NCBI GenBank assembly: GCA_964517265.1
Contig: CAZFBS010000017.1
Location: 1-55,521, forward strand
DNA from: REEP01 sp964517265
Lineage (GTDB): Bacteria; Pseudomonadota; Alphaproteobacteria; Rhodospirillales; Defluviicoccaceae
Reading direction: 5' to 3'
DNA: 55,521 nt
Both the position numbers and the translations under genes were made by a program. Below the pieces are notes generated by a model. It did no database searches. It was given only the letters and a program-made list of their open reading frames with translations, and was not told the origin of the DNA. Below, in pieces: positions 16,585-25,772 of the stretch; within the stretch, counting starts at the first letter, position 1, and each line of letters begins with the position of its first letter.

Positions 16585-17952
16585 TCATCGTTGCTCGGGG
16601 AGAGTGATCCCGGGCAGGAGCGGTGAAGCGATGGGGCGTGCGTTGCACACGTAGGCAGTGACAGGTTCCATGCGCCCGCGCACGGAAATTGAGCCGATCG
16701 CTTGGCAGGAAAACTCATCGCCTGCAGCACGCACCGTTTGCTCAGTTGCCAGGATATAGGTTCCATAGGTCTTGTTCAGTTGTTCGAGACGTGCGGCGAT
16801 GTTGACCTCATCCCCGTACACCGTAAACAGCATCCGCGATCCGGTTCCGACTGCACCGAAAACGAGTTCCCCCGAGTTGACGCCACAACGTGTGCGGAAC
16901 GGGTGCTCACCGCCGAACAGTCGGCCGTCGAGAACCTGCTGGATGCCGACGGCCGTACGGAGCGCATTTGCCGCATGGTCGGGATCCGGCTTGACTGTGT
17001 TGAAACTGATCAGCATGGCGTCCCCTTGAAACTGAGTGATAACGCCGTAATGGCGATCGACCACCTCCGAGACGACCGCAAAGTACTCGTTCAACATCTG
17101 CATCAGCGTATCCGGCGAAACTCGCTCGGAAATCGTCGAGAACCCTTCGATGTCGCAGAACAGAATGCTGGCAGCTTTTAGCTGCGCGTCGCCCGGCTGA
17201 ATAGCCGTCTCTGCCGTAATGATCTGGTTGGCGACTTCCGGGGGAAGAAAGCGGGAAAGATCCTCGGCTGCGGTAGCATCCGCAACGGCCCTGATCAGGA
17301 GCCGGCGCGCCCGTACCAGCGCCACCGCAAGCACGATCGAGACAAGCATGATCGAGATTATCTTGTCGACCTCGGCGCCGATCAGCACGCTGTTTGATGT
17401 CAAGTACAACACATAATCCCGAGTGATCACATTCGTCCCGGACATCCCGGCGATGGCGTAGGCGACCAGGCTGATCCAGCCGAGAGCTGCCGCAAATCCG
17501 GCGAACAGGACGTAAATGGGGTCGAAGCGCAGGGTGCGCAGGGCGATGAAGATGAACACGTAAAGCAGCGTCGGAGCCTTCAGGTAGAATGGCGGCGGCT
17601 GCTGATACTGCAGATGGAAGCTCCAGATCAGCACCATCAAGAGCCCGATGTCGCCAACCACCGAAGCCAAAACGAACCATCGCGGCAACATCCCGGATCG
17701 GGCAAGGGACAGGCGGATGACGGTGAACCACAGATACGTGGCGAGAACGAAGGGGACCGGTGAGAAGGGGGTCCCATCGGATGTCTTGGGTGTCACCGTG
17801 TAAAGGACGATGAAAAAGAGAACGAGGGCCAGTTGCACCCAGCCGATCAGGATTTCGGACTGAACCTGTTGCTGATCGATGGATTGGCGCACACGTTGCG
17901 GTACATGCCCCTCGGCGCGAACCCCGAACACAAAATCCAGCAGCTTTGCCAT
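16585..17952 (-). CDS. Membrane class III adenylate/guanylate cyclase-like protein
   Basis: Predicted cyclic-nucleotide synthase, 455 aa. Residues 35-215 hold about six hydrophobic helices; a linker (LLIRAVADATAAEDLSRFLPPEV) leads to the class III catalytic domain from about 258. The metal-binding aspartates are D267 (ILFCDIEGF) and D311 (FQGDAM), and the transition-state Asn/Arg are in VNIAARLE (384-388). The two purine-specifying positions, usually Lys before xxGD and Asp in the DYT segment, read Gln (TQFQGD) and Leu (RMLFTVYGD). Nucleotide specificity is therefore open. No sensor or kinase partner is adjacent. Confidence 0.88.
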   Translation of the reverse strand: MAKLLDFVFGVRAEGHVPQRVRQSIDQQQVQSEILIGWVQLALVLFFIVLYTVTPKTSDGTPFSPVPFVLATYLWFTVIRLSLARSGMLPRWFVLASVVGDIGLLMVLIWSFHLQYQQPPPFYLKAPTLLYVFIFIALRTLRFDPIYVLFAGFAAALGWISLVAYAIAGMSGTNVITRDYVLYLTSNSVLIGAEVDKIISIMLVSIVLAVALVRARRLLIRAVADATAAEDLSRFLPPEVANQIITAETAIQPGDAQLKAASILFCDIEGFSTISERVSPDTLMQMLNEYFAVVSEVVDRHYGVITQFQGDAMLISFNTVKPDPDHAANALRTAVGIQQVLDGRLFGGEHPFRTRCGVNSGELVFGAVGTGSRMLFTVYGDEVNIAARLEQLNKTYGTYILATEQTVRAAGDEFSCQAIGSISVRGRMEPVTAYVCNARPIASPLLPGITLPEQR

Positions 17953-18054
17953 CGCTCGGGCTTCCCGGCAGGTGCGGCACCATCTACCGCAAAACGGCTA
18001 CTCTCCGGCTGTATAACGGGTCGGCTGAGCCTTCGGGGGTGTCCGGAAACACAT

Positions 18055-19431
18055 TTAGGGGTTCAGACCGAGCAAACTGTAAGCAAAAGCCTTCGGGTCG
18101 AACGGTCGCATGTCGTCGAGGCTCTCGCCGACACCGACAGCGTGAACCGGAAGACCATGTTTATCGGCCAGGGCGACGACGACCCCGCCCTTGGCCGAGC
18201 CGTCCAGTTTGGTCATGACGAGACCGCTCACATTGACCATCTCGCGGAACGTCTCGACTTGGCTGTGGGCGTTCTGTCCGACAGTGGCATCCAACACGAG
18301 GATAGTGTCGTGCGGAACGGCAGCATCGATTTTCTTCAGCACCCGCACGATCTTCTGCAATTCGCCCATTAGATCCGTACGGTTTTGCAGCCGTCCTGCA
18401 GTGTCGATGATGAGCACGTCGGCCCGCCGCGCGCGTGCCTGCTGCAGAGCATCGAATGCCAAGCCGGCGGCATCCGCACCCACGGGCTTGGCGATCACCT
18501 GGGCGCCGATCCGCTCGCCCCAGACCTGCAGTTGTTCAACGGCGGCCGCGCGGAACGTATCACCTGCGGCGAGGATCACTTTGAAGCCGACCCGAGTGAA
18601 CAGGCCGCCCAGCTTGGCGATGGTCGTCGTCTTGCCGCTGCCGTTGACCCCGCAGACCAGGATCACGTGCGGCTTGTGCGCCTGATGGATGGCGATCGTT
18701 TGCGCAACGGGTGTCAGAATTTCGGCCGTCTCTTCGGCCAACGCGCTCTTGATGTCCTCCGGCGAAACATCGTGTGGAAAGCGTCTCCTGGCGAGAGCCG
18801 CCGTCAGCTTCATCGCCGTCGTCACCCCGATGTCTGCGCTGATGAGGAGCTCTTCCAGTTCCTCCAGTGCCTCGTCGTCCAGACGGCGTTTTTGAAACAA
18901 ATCAGTGATTCCACCGCCCAGTTTTGCCGACGAGCGGCTCAGCCCCTGGCGCAGCCGCGCAACCCAGCGGGCGGTGCGTGCTGACTCCGTCATCGGCTCG
19001 TTTAAAGCAGCGGACGCTCTCGCCGTCGGCGGCATTATTTCGGGGGGAGTAACGGGTTCGATTTCCGGCGGAGCGCTCGGCTGTCGCTCCGGAGGCGTCA
19101 CAGGTTCAGCCGGCGTGCGGTCAGGGTAAGTCGGCCGCTCGGAAGGACGCTGAGGCGGCACGTCGGGGGCGCCTGGAGCAGGAGGCAGCCCCGGCTCCGG
19201 CTGGGGCACAATCTCCGGTTCCTGCGGAGGTGCGGTGTCCGGTTCGACGGGTCGTGCGGGAGTCGGTTCCTCTCGCTGCGGAACCAGTTCTGGAGCCTCT
19301 CTGGGCGGCGTCTCCTCCGGTGCGTCAGGCTCAATGTCGGGACGGTCTTCCGCCTCCCACATCCGTTTCAGCCAGTCGTTCTGGTGCGCCACTTCTGTGT
19401 CCTCCAGGGGTTCCCTGCGATTGTCGTTCAT
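18055..19431 (-). CDS. ftsY: Signal recognition particle receptor FtsY
   Basis: SRP receptor GTPase that docks ribosome-nascent chains at the membrane; 458 aa. After a short N-terminus, residues about 28-145 are a Pro/Glu-rich A domain with many PPE and EP repeats. The N domain begins at TARWVARLRQGLSRSSAKLG. The G domain shows GVNGSGKTTTIAKLGG (G1), DTFRAAAVEQL, DTAGRLQN (G3) and TKLDGSAKGG (G4). The start ATG at 19431 overlaps the mtaB stop by 4 bases (ATGA), so ftsY is probably translationally coupled to mtaB and dapF. Confidence 0.96.
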   Translation of the reverse strand: MNDNRREPLEDTEVAHQNDWLKRMWEAEDRPDIEPDAPEETPPREAPELVPQREEPTPARPVEPDTAPPQEPEIVPQPEPGLPPAPGAPDVPPQRPSERPTYPDRTPAEPVTPPERQPSAPPEIEPVTPPEIMPPTARASAALNEPMTESARTARWVARLRQGLSRSSAKLGGGITDLFQKRRLDDEALEELEELLISADIGVTTAMKLTAALARRRFPHDVSPEDIKSALAEETAEILTPVAQTIAIHQAHKPHVILVCGVNGSGKTTTIAKLGGLFTRVGFKVILAAGDTFRAAAVEQLQVWGERIGAQVIAKPVGADAAGLAFDALQQARARRADVLIIDTAGRLQNRTDLMGELQKIVRVLKKIDAAVPHDTILVLDATVGQNAHSQVETFREMVNVSGLVMTKLDGSAKGGVVVALADKHGLPVHAVGVGESLDDMRPFDPKAFAYSLLGLNP

Positions 19432-20672
19432 GACGTGCTCGCTCCCATCAGGTATTCGTCCGCGGCACCGGTGATTCGGACCCGGACCAGTTCGCCCGGG
19501 GCTGCTCGAAATGAAAGACGAACCGGGGTGGAATCGGGGCAACGCCCGGCATTTTCCTTCTCAGCCAGGATTGTCGTCACGGCTCCGATTTTTGAGCTAA
19601 AATGTTGCTGCCGTGCGTGACGACCCGCTTCGCGCAACGCCGCTGCCCGAAGCTTGCGGACGGCGAGGGGAACTTGCGGCATAAGGGCGGCCGGCGTGCC
19701 TGCTCTTAGCGAAAAGGGGAAAACATGAAGATAGATCAGGCCGAAGTCGGCGACGGCCGCCAAGGTGTTGGCGAACATCGCGTTGTTTTCGGTGGGAAAT
19801 CCGGCAATCAAGTCAGCCCCGAAAACCACATCCGGTCTCGCACATCGCGCCCGCTCCACCGTATCACGGGCCTGGGCCCGATTGTGCCGGCGTTTCATCC
19901 GCTTCAGCACCATGTCGTCGGCGGCCTGAAGGCTCAAATGTAGATGCGGCATCAGGCGTTCCTCATCGGCAAGGACGGCGAACACGGCGTCGTCGATCGC
20001 GGCGGGATCGAGAGAAGACAATCTCAGGCGGGCGAGATCGGGCACCCGTTTCAGGACAATGCGGAGGAGGTCGCCCAGCTGCGGCCGCTCGGCAAGATCG
20101 TGGCCGTAGGAACAGATATCGACTCCGGTGAATACCACCTCGCGGTAACCGTTGCGCACCAGCGTCGCCACCTGCGCGACGATCTCCTCGACGGGAATGC
20201 TGCGGCTCGGGCCGCGGGCAAACGGAATGATGCAGAACGTACAGCGGTGATCGCATCCCTGCTGCACCTGAACGAATGCCCGGGTGCGCCCTTCTAGGCC
20301 ATCAATGCGGCGGTCAAACGCTGCGGACCCGTTCATGATGTCGGACACAATGACCCGCCGGCCACCCTCCGCCAGATTGCGGCCGTTCATTTTATCGGCG
20401 TTGCCGACCACCTGATCGACCTCAGGCATCGCGGCAAACGTTTCGGGGCTGAGTTGGGCCGCACAACCGGTGACGATAATGCGCCCGCTCGGATGCTCGC
20501 GGCGCAGGCGCCGGATCGTCTGACGCGCCTGGCGGATGGCTTCGCCGGTGACCGCGCAGGTATTGAGGATGACCGCGTCGGAAACGCCGACAGCCGTCGC
20601 CTCCCGGCGTATCACTTCCGATTCAAGAGTGTTGAGGCGACAGCCGAGGGTGACGATCGTGGGAGCGGTCAT
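19428..20672 (-). CDS. mtaB: tRNA t6A37 methylthiotransferase MtaB
   Basis: Radical-SAM methylthiotransferase that converts t6A37 to ms2t6A in ANN-decoding tRNAs; 414 aa. The N-terminal UPF0004 domain has GCRLNTLESEVI and LNTCAVTGEAIRQARQTIRR, typical of MtaB rather than MiaB or RimO. The radical-SAM cluster motif is CDHRCTFC. A TRAM-like C-terminus ends the protein. It overlaps dapF at its start and ftsY at its end, each by ATGA. Confidence 0.94.
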   Translation of the reverse strand: MTAPTIVTLGCRLNTLESEVIRREATAVGVSDAVILNTCAVTGEAIRQARQTIRRLRREHPSGRIIVTGCAAQLSPETFAAMPEVDQVVGNADKMNGRNLAEGGRRVIVSDIMNGSAAFDRRIDGLEGRTRAFVQVQQGCDHRCTFCIIPFARGPSRSIPVEEIVAQVATLVRNGYREVVFTGVDICSYGHDLAERPQLGDLLRIVLKRVPDLARLRLSSLDPAAIDDAVFAVLADEERLMPHLHLSLQAADDMVLKRMKRRHNRAQARDTVERARCARPDVVFGADLIAGFPTENNAMFANTLAAVADFGLIYLHVFPFSLRAGTPAALMPQVPLAVRKLRAAALREAGRHARQQHFSSKIGAVTTILAEKENAGRCPDSTPVRLSFRAAPGELVRVRITGAADEYLMGASTS

Positions 20673-21517
20673 GAGGCTTTCTGCACGGCGAGAAGCGAGG
20701 GATCGATGATCCCGGTGAAGCTGATCGCGAATGGTCCGATCATCATCACATGGTCATCGTCGACACATTCGACCTTAAGGATACCGCCGTCGAGAATGAC
20801 TTCGGCGGAGCGATCCAGCAAACCGCGTCGCGTGCCTGCGGCGACCGTTGCGCAGGCCCCGGTCCCGCACGCTCGGGTCATCCCGACCCCGCGCTCCCAA
20901 ACCCGCAGACGCACCCGATTGCGGCTCAGGATCTGTGCGGCCTCGACGTTGGTTGCTTCGGGAAACAGCGGGTGATGTTCAACTGCAGGACCGCACTCCT
21001 CCAGGTCCACATCATCGACATCATCGACGAAAAAGACGGCATGAGGATTGCCGATGTTGACGGCAACCGGGTCCTGCAGCAGACCGACGCCAATCGGGAG
21101 GTGGAGGGTATCGCAGGGAGCAGCCAGCGGGATGCTCTTCCAGTCGAATCGGGCCTCGCCCATGTCGACCTGGATCAGCCCACCCCGCGCCGCCTGCGCT
21201 TCGAGCACGCCGGCCACGGTTTCCACCCGAACGAGATCCCGACCTGTTTCCCGCATCAGCATTGCCGCCACGCAACGGGTCGCGTTACCGCACGCGCCGA
21301 CCTCCCCGCCGTCGGCATTGTAAATGCGCATGAACGCATCCGTTTCCGGGGTCTGTGGCGGCGCGACAATGATGATTTGATCGCAGCCGACGCCGGTCCG
21401 GCGCTCAGAGAGCGCCCGAGCCTGCCCTTCCGACAGTGCAACAGGTGTACCGCGCCCATCGATAACGACAAAGTCATTGCCGAGGCCGTGCATTTTGGTG
21501 AACTTAAGCGAGTCCAT
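20669..21517 (-). CDS. dapF: Diaminopimelate epimerase
   Basis: Cofactor-free epimerase of lysine and peptidoglycan precursor synthesis, LL- to meso-diaminopimelate; 282 aa. The N-terminus FTKMHGLGNDFVVIDGRG is canonical. The two catalytic cysteines lie in GACGNATRC and RACGTGAC. First gene of a dapF-mtaB-ftsY set; a 120-base gap separates it from metC upstream on the same strand. Confidence 0.97.
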   Translation of the reverse strand: MDSLKFTKMHGLGNDFVVIDGRGTPVALSEGQARALSERRTGVGCDQIIIVAPPQTPETDAFMRIYNADGGEVGACGNATRCVAAMLMRETGRDLVRVETVAGVLEAQAARGGLIQVDMGEARFDWKSIPLAAPCDTLHLPIGVGLLQDPVAVNIGNPHAVFFVDDVDDVDLEECGPAVEHHPLFPEATNVEAAQILSRNRVRLRVWERGVGMTRACGTGACATVAAGTRRGLLDRSAEVILDGGILKVECVDDDHVMMIGPFAISFTGIIDPSLLAVQKAS

Positions 21518-21637
21518 GGCTGGGACTTATATGGCGGGCGCCGGGCGCAAGTCCACCACGGGCGGGCATGGTGCCGGGCCCGCTATCCAACCAAGCCACT
21601 GCCATCCGCTGTTGCCGAATTCCCGAACGTATTGGCT

Positions 21638-22879
21638 CTAGCGCACTCCAGATGCAGCGCGGAGCCGCGCGAATCCTTGCTCGAGATCCGCGATCAGGTC
21701 GTCGGCGTCCTCAAGGCCGCAATGGAGCCGAAGGCAAGGCCCGGTCTCGGTCCAGCTGCTGGCCGTTCGGCTCGCGTTCGCATCGAACGGGATGATCAGG
21801 CTTTCGAACCCACCCCAGCTGTAGCCCATCGCGAACAGCGCAAGGCCATCGAGCATCGCCGCGAGAGCGGCGCGCGGCACCTCGTGCAGTACGACCGAAA
21901 TAAGGCCGTTGGCACCGCGAAAATCCCGCTTCCAGATCGAGTAGCCCGGGAACGAGGGGAGCGCCGGGTACAGCACCCGTTTCACCTCCGGGCGCCTTTG
22001 CAACCACTGGGCGATCCGCATCGCCGTTGCTTGATGGCGAGCGAGGCGCGGCGCCAGAGTGCGTAGCCCTCGCAGCGCGAGGTAGCAATCGTCCGGACCC
22101 ACTGCCACGCCGAGGAAGGCCGAGGCCCGCTTGACGCGGAGGAACGTCTCCTCGTTGGTCGTGATCAGGCCCAGCATCGCATCCGAGTGGCCGACGATGT
22201 ATTTGGTTGCGGCCTGGATCGAGACATCGATCCCGTAGGCGAGTGGTTGGAACAACAGCCCGGCACTCCAGGTGTTGTCGATCACCGAGACGACGCCGGC
22301 CGCGCGCGCGGCGGCGGCGATGGCGGGGATGTCCTGAACCTCATACGTCAGCGATCCCGGCGACTCGGTAAATACGACTTTGGTGTTGGCCTGAATCAGC
22401 GGCCGGATGTCCGCCAGCGGATCGTAGTAGCCAATTTCGATGCCGAATCCGGTCAGCACCCGGTCGCAGAACCGGCGTGTCGGTGCGTAGACGCTGTCGG
22501 CGACCAGCAGGTGGTCACCTCGTTTAAGGAAGGCAAGCAGCGTAGTTGTGATTGCCGACAGCCCCGAAGGCACAGCAATACTGCGGTAGCCACCCTCCAG
22601 TGCGGTGACGGCGTCTTCCAAAGCAAAGGTGGTGGGTGTGCCGCGGCGTCCATAGCGGGTGCCCTCGAACGGAGTCCGATCGGCGGCTTCCAGGTCTGCC
22701 AGCGTTGAGAACACGATGGTCGAGGCATGATAAACAGGCGGATTAACCACGCCATGGTTGGCGAATGGATCCCGTCCTGCATGGCTCAACATGGTTTCCG
22801 TCGTGCTGTTCTCCGGATGCTTGCGCCGGTCGCCCGGCATCTCCTCGGCGGCCGGTTTACCGTTCAACGGGCGTGTCAT
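21638..22879 (-). CDS. metC: Cystathionine beta-lyase (MetC type)
   Basis: PLP-dependent Cys/Met metabolism enzyme, about 413 aa, predicted to split cystathionine to homocysteine, pyruvate and ammonia. Visible motifs: VNPPVYHASTIVF near the N-terminus, YGRRGTPTTFALEDAV, SVIDNTWSAGLLFQPL, and the PLP lysine in QAATKYIVGHSDAM. The start is uncertain: ATG 22879 overlaps sseA by 23 bases, while ATG 22840 has GAGGAG directly against it. The order cysK-sseA-metC on one strand points to a sulfur-amino-acid unit. Confidence 0.92.
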   Translation of the reverse strand: MTRPLNGKPAAEEMPGDRRKHPENSTTETMLSHAGRDPFANHGVVNPPVYHASTIVFSTLADLEAADRTPFEGTRYGRRGTPTTFALEDAVTALEGGYRSIAVPSGLSAITTTLLAFLKRGDHLLVADSVYAPTRRFCDRVLTGFGIEIGYYDPLADIRPLIQANTKVVFTESPGSLTYEVQDIPAIAAAARAAGVVSVIDNTWSAGLLFQPLAYGIDVSIQAATKYIVGHSDAMLGLITTNEETFLRVKRASAFLGVAVGPDDCYLALRGLRTLAPRLARHQATAMRIAQWLQRRPEVKRVLYPALPSFPGYSIWKRDFRGANGLISVVLHEVPRAALAAMLDGLALFAMGYSWGGFESLIIPFDANASRTASSWTETGPCLRLHCGLEDADDLIADLEQGFARLRAASGVR

Positions 22880-23729
22880 CGCGGTTGCCCCAATCCACCC
22901 ACGATCCATCGTATACAGCGGCATCGTGACGGCCGAGAAGATAGGCGGCGAAGGCGGTTGTGCATGCGGTAACACCCGATCCGCAGGTACTGACAAGGGG
23001 TTCGTTGAGATCGATACCGACGCGGGCGAAAAGGCCTGCAAGCTCCTCGTTGCTCCGCCAGACGCCGTCGGGATCGAAGAACTCCACGAACGGGATGTTG
23101 ATGCTGCCTGGGATATGGCCGAGTTTACGCGCCGGCCGCGGCTCGGGCTCGCTCCCGCGGAAGCGACCAACTGCGCGGTTGTCGACCACCTGTTCGTGCT
23201 GGCTGCGGATATTGGCAAGCAGATCCCTCGCGGTGCGAACGAGCGCCGGGTCGGCAGCGGTGACGCGATAGGGGACGGCTCGCATCTCCGCAATGCTGTC
23301 GCTGATCGGCCGGCCTTCCGCCAGCCATTTGCCGAGACCACCGTCGAGCACCGTGACGTGGTGATGGCCGAACACGCGGAAGGTCCACCACACCCGGGCA
23401 GCGCCGGAGCCCGGCATCACGTCATACACCACGACATGATCATCGTTGCCGATACCAAGAGCGCCGACCTTTGCGGCAAACACCTCGGCAACCGGCAACA
23501 TGTGCGGAAGATCCGAGGTTTCGTCGCGGATTCCGTCAATATCGAAGAACTGCGCGCCGGGAACATGACAGCGGCGGAACTCTTCCTTTGCATCACGGCC
23601 GGAGCCGGGCAAGTGAAAGCTGCCGTCGAGGATATGGACCTTGGGGTCCTGGTAATGAGTCGCCAGCCACTCCGTACTCGTGAGCGCATCGGCCCGTGGC
23701 GGGGCAGCACAGGTGGGAGACGTTGCCAT
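22857..23729 (-). CDS. sseA: 3-mercaptopyruvate sulfurtransferase
   Basis: Two-domain rhodanese-fold sulfurtransferase, 290 aa from ATG 23729, five bases past the cysK stop (ATG 23747 also possible). The active-site loop is CGSGVTA with C249, the form diagnostic for 3-mercaptopyruvate rather than thiosulfate as donor. The N-terminal inactive rhodanese domain shows HIPGAQFFDID-like HVPGAQFFDIDGI. It may handle cysteine-derived sulfur from the flanking cysK and metC products. Confidence 0.92.
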   Translation of the reverse strand: MATSPTCAAPPRADALTSTEWLATHYQDPKVHILDGSFHLPGSGRDAKEEFRRCHVPGAQFFDIDGIRDETSDLPHMLPVAEVFAAKVGALGIGNDDHVVVYDVMPGSGAARVWWTFRVFGHHHVTVLDGGLGKWLAEGRPISDSIAEMRAVPYRVTAADPALVRTARDLLANIRSQHEQVVDNRAVGRFRGSEPEPRPARKLGHIPGSINIPFVEFFDPDGVWRSNEELAGLFARVGIDLNEPLVSTCGSGVTACTTAFAAYLLGRHDAAVYDGSWVDWGNRDDTPVER

Positions 23730-23734
23730 TGCGG

Positions 23735-24736
23735 CTATTCCAACCATGCTGGCGTCGGCAGGCCCTTCTCGCGCAGGAACGCCGGATTGAACAGCTTGCT
23801 CTGGTAGCGCGTGCCATAATCGCAAAGGATCGTTACGATCGTGTGTCCTGGGCCCATCTCCCGGGCGAGGCGAATCGCGCCGGCGACATTGATGCCGCTG
23901 GAGCCGCCGAGGCAGAGGCCCTCGTGTTTCAGCAGATCGAATACAATCGGCAAGGCTTCGGCATCGGGAATTTGGTAGGCCCTGTCAACCGGTGCGCCTT
24001 CCAGGTTGGCGGTAATCCGTCCCTGGCCGATCCCCTCGGTGATGGACTCGCCCTCGGCCTTCAATTCACCATAGGCGTAATAGTTGTAGAGCGCTGCGCC
24101 CATTGGATCGGCGATCGCGATCACTGCATGCGGCTTTTGTTCCTTCAGGTACATGCCGACGCCGGCGAGGGTGCCGCCGGTACCGACGGCACAGACGAAA
24201 GCGTCGACCTTGCCGTTGGTCTGCTGCCAGATTTCCGGGCCTGTGGTGCGGTAGTGGCCATCGCGGTTGGCGACGTTGTCGAACTGATTGGCCCAGAACG
24301 CGCCGTGTGGCTCCGAGCGGGCCAACTCTTCGGCCAATCGCCCCGACACCTTCACATAATTGTTGGCGTCCCGGTAAGGTACGGCCGGAACCTCCCGGAC
24401 GTTGGCGCCGCACAACCGCAGCATATCCTTCTTTTCCTGGCTTTGGGTGTCGGGAATGACGATCATGGTGCGGTAGCCGCGGGCATTGCCGACCAGCGCC
24501 AAACCGATGCCGGTGTTGCCGGCCGTTCCCTCGACGACAACACCTCCCTTCTCGATCAATCCTCGCGCCTCAGCGTCGCGAATGATGAACAGTGCCGCCC
24601 GGTCCTTGACCGAGCTGCCGGGATTGAGGAATTCCGCCTTGCCGAGGATTTCACATCCTGTTTCCTCGGACGGACGGGTTAGGCGGATCAAAGGCGTATT
24701 GCCGATGGTGTCGAGAAAGCCGTTACGAATGTCCAT
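23735..24736 (-). CDS. cysK: Cysteine synthase A
   Basis: PLP enzyme making cysteine from O-acetylserine and sulfide, 333 aa from ATG 24736 (MDIRNGFLDTIGNTPLIRL). PLP lysine in NPGSSVKDRAALFI, substrate loop EGTAGNTGIGLAL (fold-type II Asn loop), phosphate-binding AVGTGGTLAGVG and the C-terminal LGGSSGINVAGAI are intact. The substrate loop reads TAGNTG, as in a cystathionine-beta-synthase-like subset, so OAS specificity is likely but not certain. Upstream 93 bases separate it from the nudF-like gene on the same strand. Confidence 0.93.
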   Translation of the reverse strand: MDIRNGFLDTIGNTPLIRLTRPSEETGCEILGKAEFLNPGSSVKDRAALFIIRDAEARGLIEKGGVVVEGTAGNTGIGLALVGNARGYRTMIVIPDTQSQEKKDMLRLCGANVREVPAVPYRDANNYVKVSGRLAEELARSEPHGAFWANQFDNVANRDGHYRTTGPEIWQQTNGKVDAFVCAVGTGGTLAGVGMYLKEQKPHAVIAIADPMGAALYNYYAYGELKAEGESITEGIGQGRITANLEGAPVDRAYQIPDAEALPIVFDLLKHEGLCLGGSSGINVAGAIRLAREMGPGHTIVTILCDYGTRYQSKLFNPAFLREKGLPTPAWLE

Positions 24737-24829
24737 CCAGCATCCTTCACGTCGCGTTGCGCATGCTACCGTAGTGGGGCCGAAGGGAGCGATCAAGCCA
24801 TCGTCCTCGAGGGGTTTCGATGGGCGTGT

Positions 24830-25468
24830 TCACTGTCCGTCGGCGGACAGCCAGCGGGCGCGGACCTGATCGCGGTTGCTGCGAAACCATTGCAAGGCCA
24901 ACACCGTGGTACCATTGATGAACCGGCCTTCGTCGAGCCAGCGGAAAACCTCGTCGGACGCGACCGTCAGCACCCGGATATCTTCGTGTTCCTCTTCCAG
25001 CCCCAGAATCTGGTGCGTGGTCGGTGCATGGGTTCGAGCACAGTAGATCCGCACCGACTCGCTGCTCGCTCCCGGGCTCAGCATCACGTGACAAACCGGA
25101 AACATCTCGACAACATCACACCCGGCTTCTTCCACGCATTCGCGTCGGGCCACGTCCTCCGGGGTCTCACCCTCGTCGATGATGCCGGCAACGACCTCCA
25201 ACAGCCAAGGCGAAAGATCCTCGGGGCAGCTTTGTTCTCTCAACGCTGCGTAGACGCCGATCCGGAACTGCTCGATGATGATGAGGTGATCCTTTTCCGG
25301 ATCGTAGAGAACGACCGCGACGGCATGACCTCGTTCGAAGACTTCGCGCGTCATCGGCTGGCTCCAGTCGCCATCATAGAGCCGATGCCGCAACCGGTAG
25401 CTGTCAATCCGGAAATAGCCGGCATAGCTCGTTTCATATTCAAGCACTTCAACGTCGTCGCGCGTCAT
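24830..25468 (-). CDS. ADP-ribose pyrophosphatase-like Nudix hydrolase
   Basis: NudF/ADPRase-type Nudix protein, 212 aa from ATG 25468. N-terminal strand region (RIDSYRLRHRLYDGDWS, FERGHAVAVVLYD) and a full Nudix box from GIIDEGETPEDVARRE to CVEEAGCDV are present. The downstream YPSPG-like segment is VMLSPGASSESVRIY, with SPG and acidic residues typical of ADP-ribose hydrolases. It probably hydrolyses ADP-ribose to AMP and ribose-5-phosphate. It is divergent from the hopanoid operon. Confidence 0.88.
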   Translation of the reverse strand: MTRDDVEVLEYETSYAGYFRIDSYRLRHRLYDGDWSQPMTREVFERGHAVAVVLYDPEKDHLIIIEQFRIGVYAALREQSCPEDLSPWLLEVVAGIIDEGETPEDVARRECVEEAGCDVVEMFPVCHVMLSPGASSESVRIYCARTHAPTTHQILGLEEEHEDIRVLTVASDEVFRWLDEGRFINGTTVLALQWFRSNRDQVRARWLSADGQ

Positions 25469-25772
25469 CAAGAACTCCGTTGCATTACCTCGCGAATTCG
25501 TGTTTTCGCAAACGCGGGCGGCAGAGGCAACAGCTCGCACCGCCGTAGGCGGCTTGCAAGGTTGCCCATGGGCCGATTTCCGTCCTTGATTTCCGCTTGC
25601 CGATCGGCTCTGTGTTGCACGTGCGTTGGCTTCTGTCTGTGGCCGGGATCAGAGGCATCGCGCTGCAAAAATACGAGGCGGATGACACGGGAGTCGAATG
25701 AACAGAATCGTACGGGATGCCTGCAGGTCCATTGCCTGTCGCGCTGTCGTGCAACAGGGTTGAAGGCATACC
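25469..25772. other. Divergent intergenic region, nudF-like / hpnC
   Basis: 304 bases between two divergent starts. I see no supported gene; frames crossing it are weak. A GCGAA...TTCGC inverted repeat lies near 25490-25508 close to the Nudix start. No convincing -35/-10 pair could be assigned to hpnC, although the hopanoid operon promoter should be here. Confidence 0.5.
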
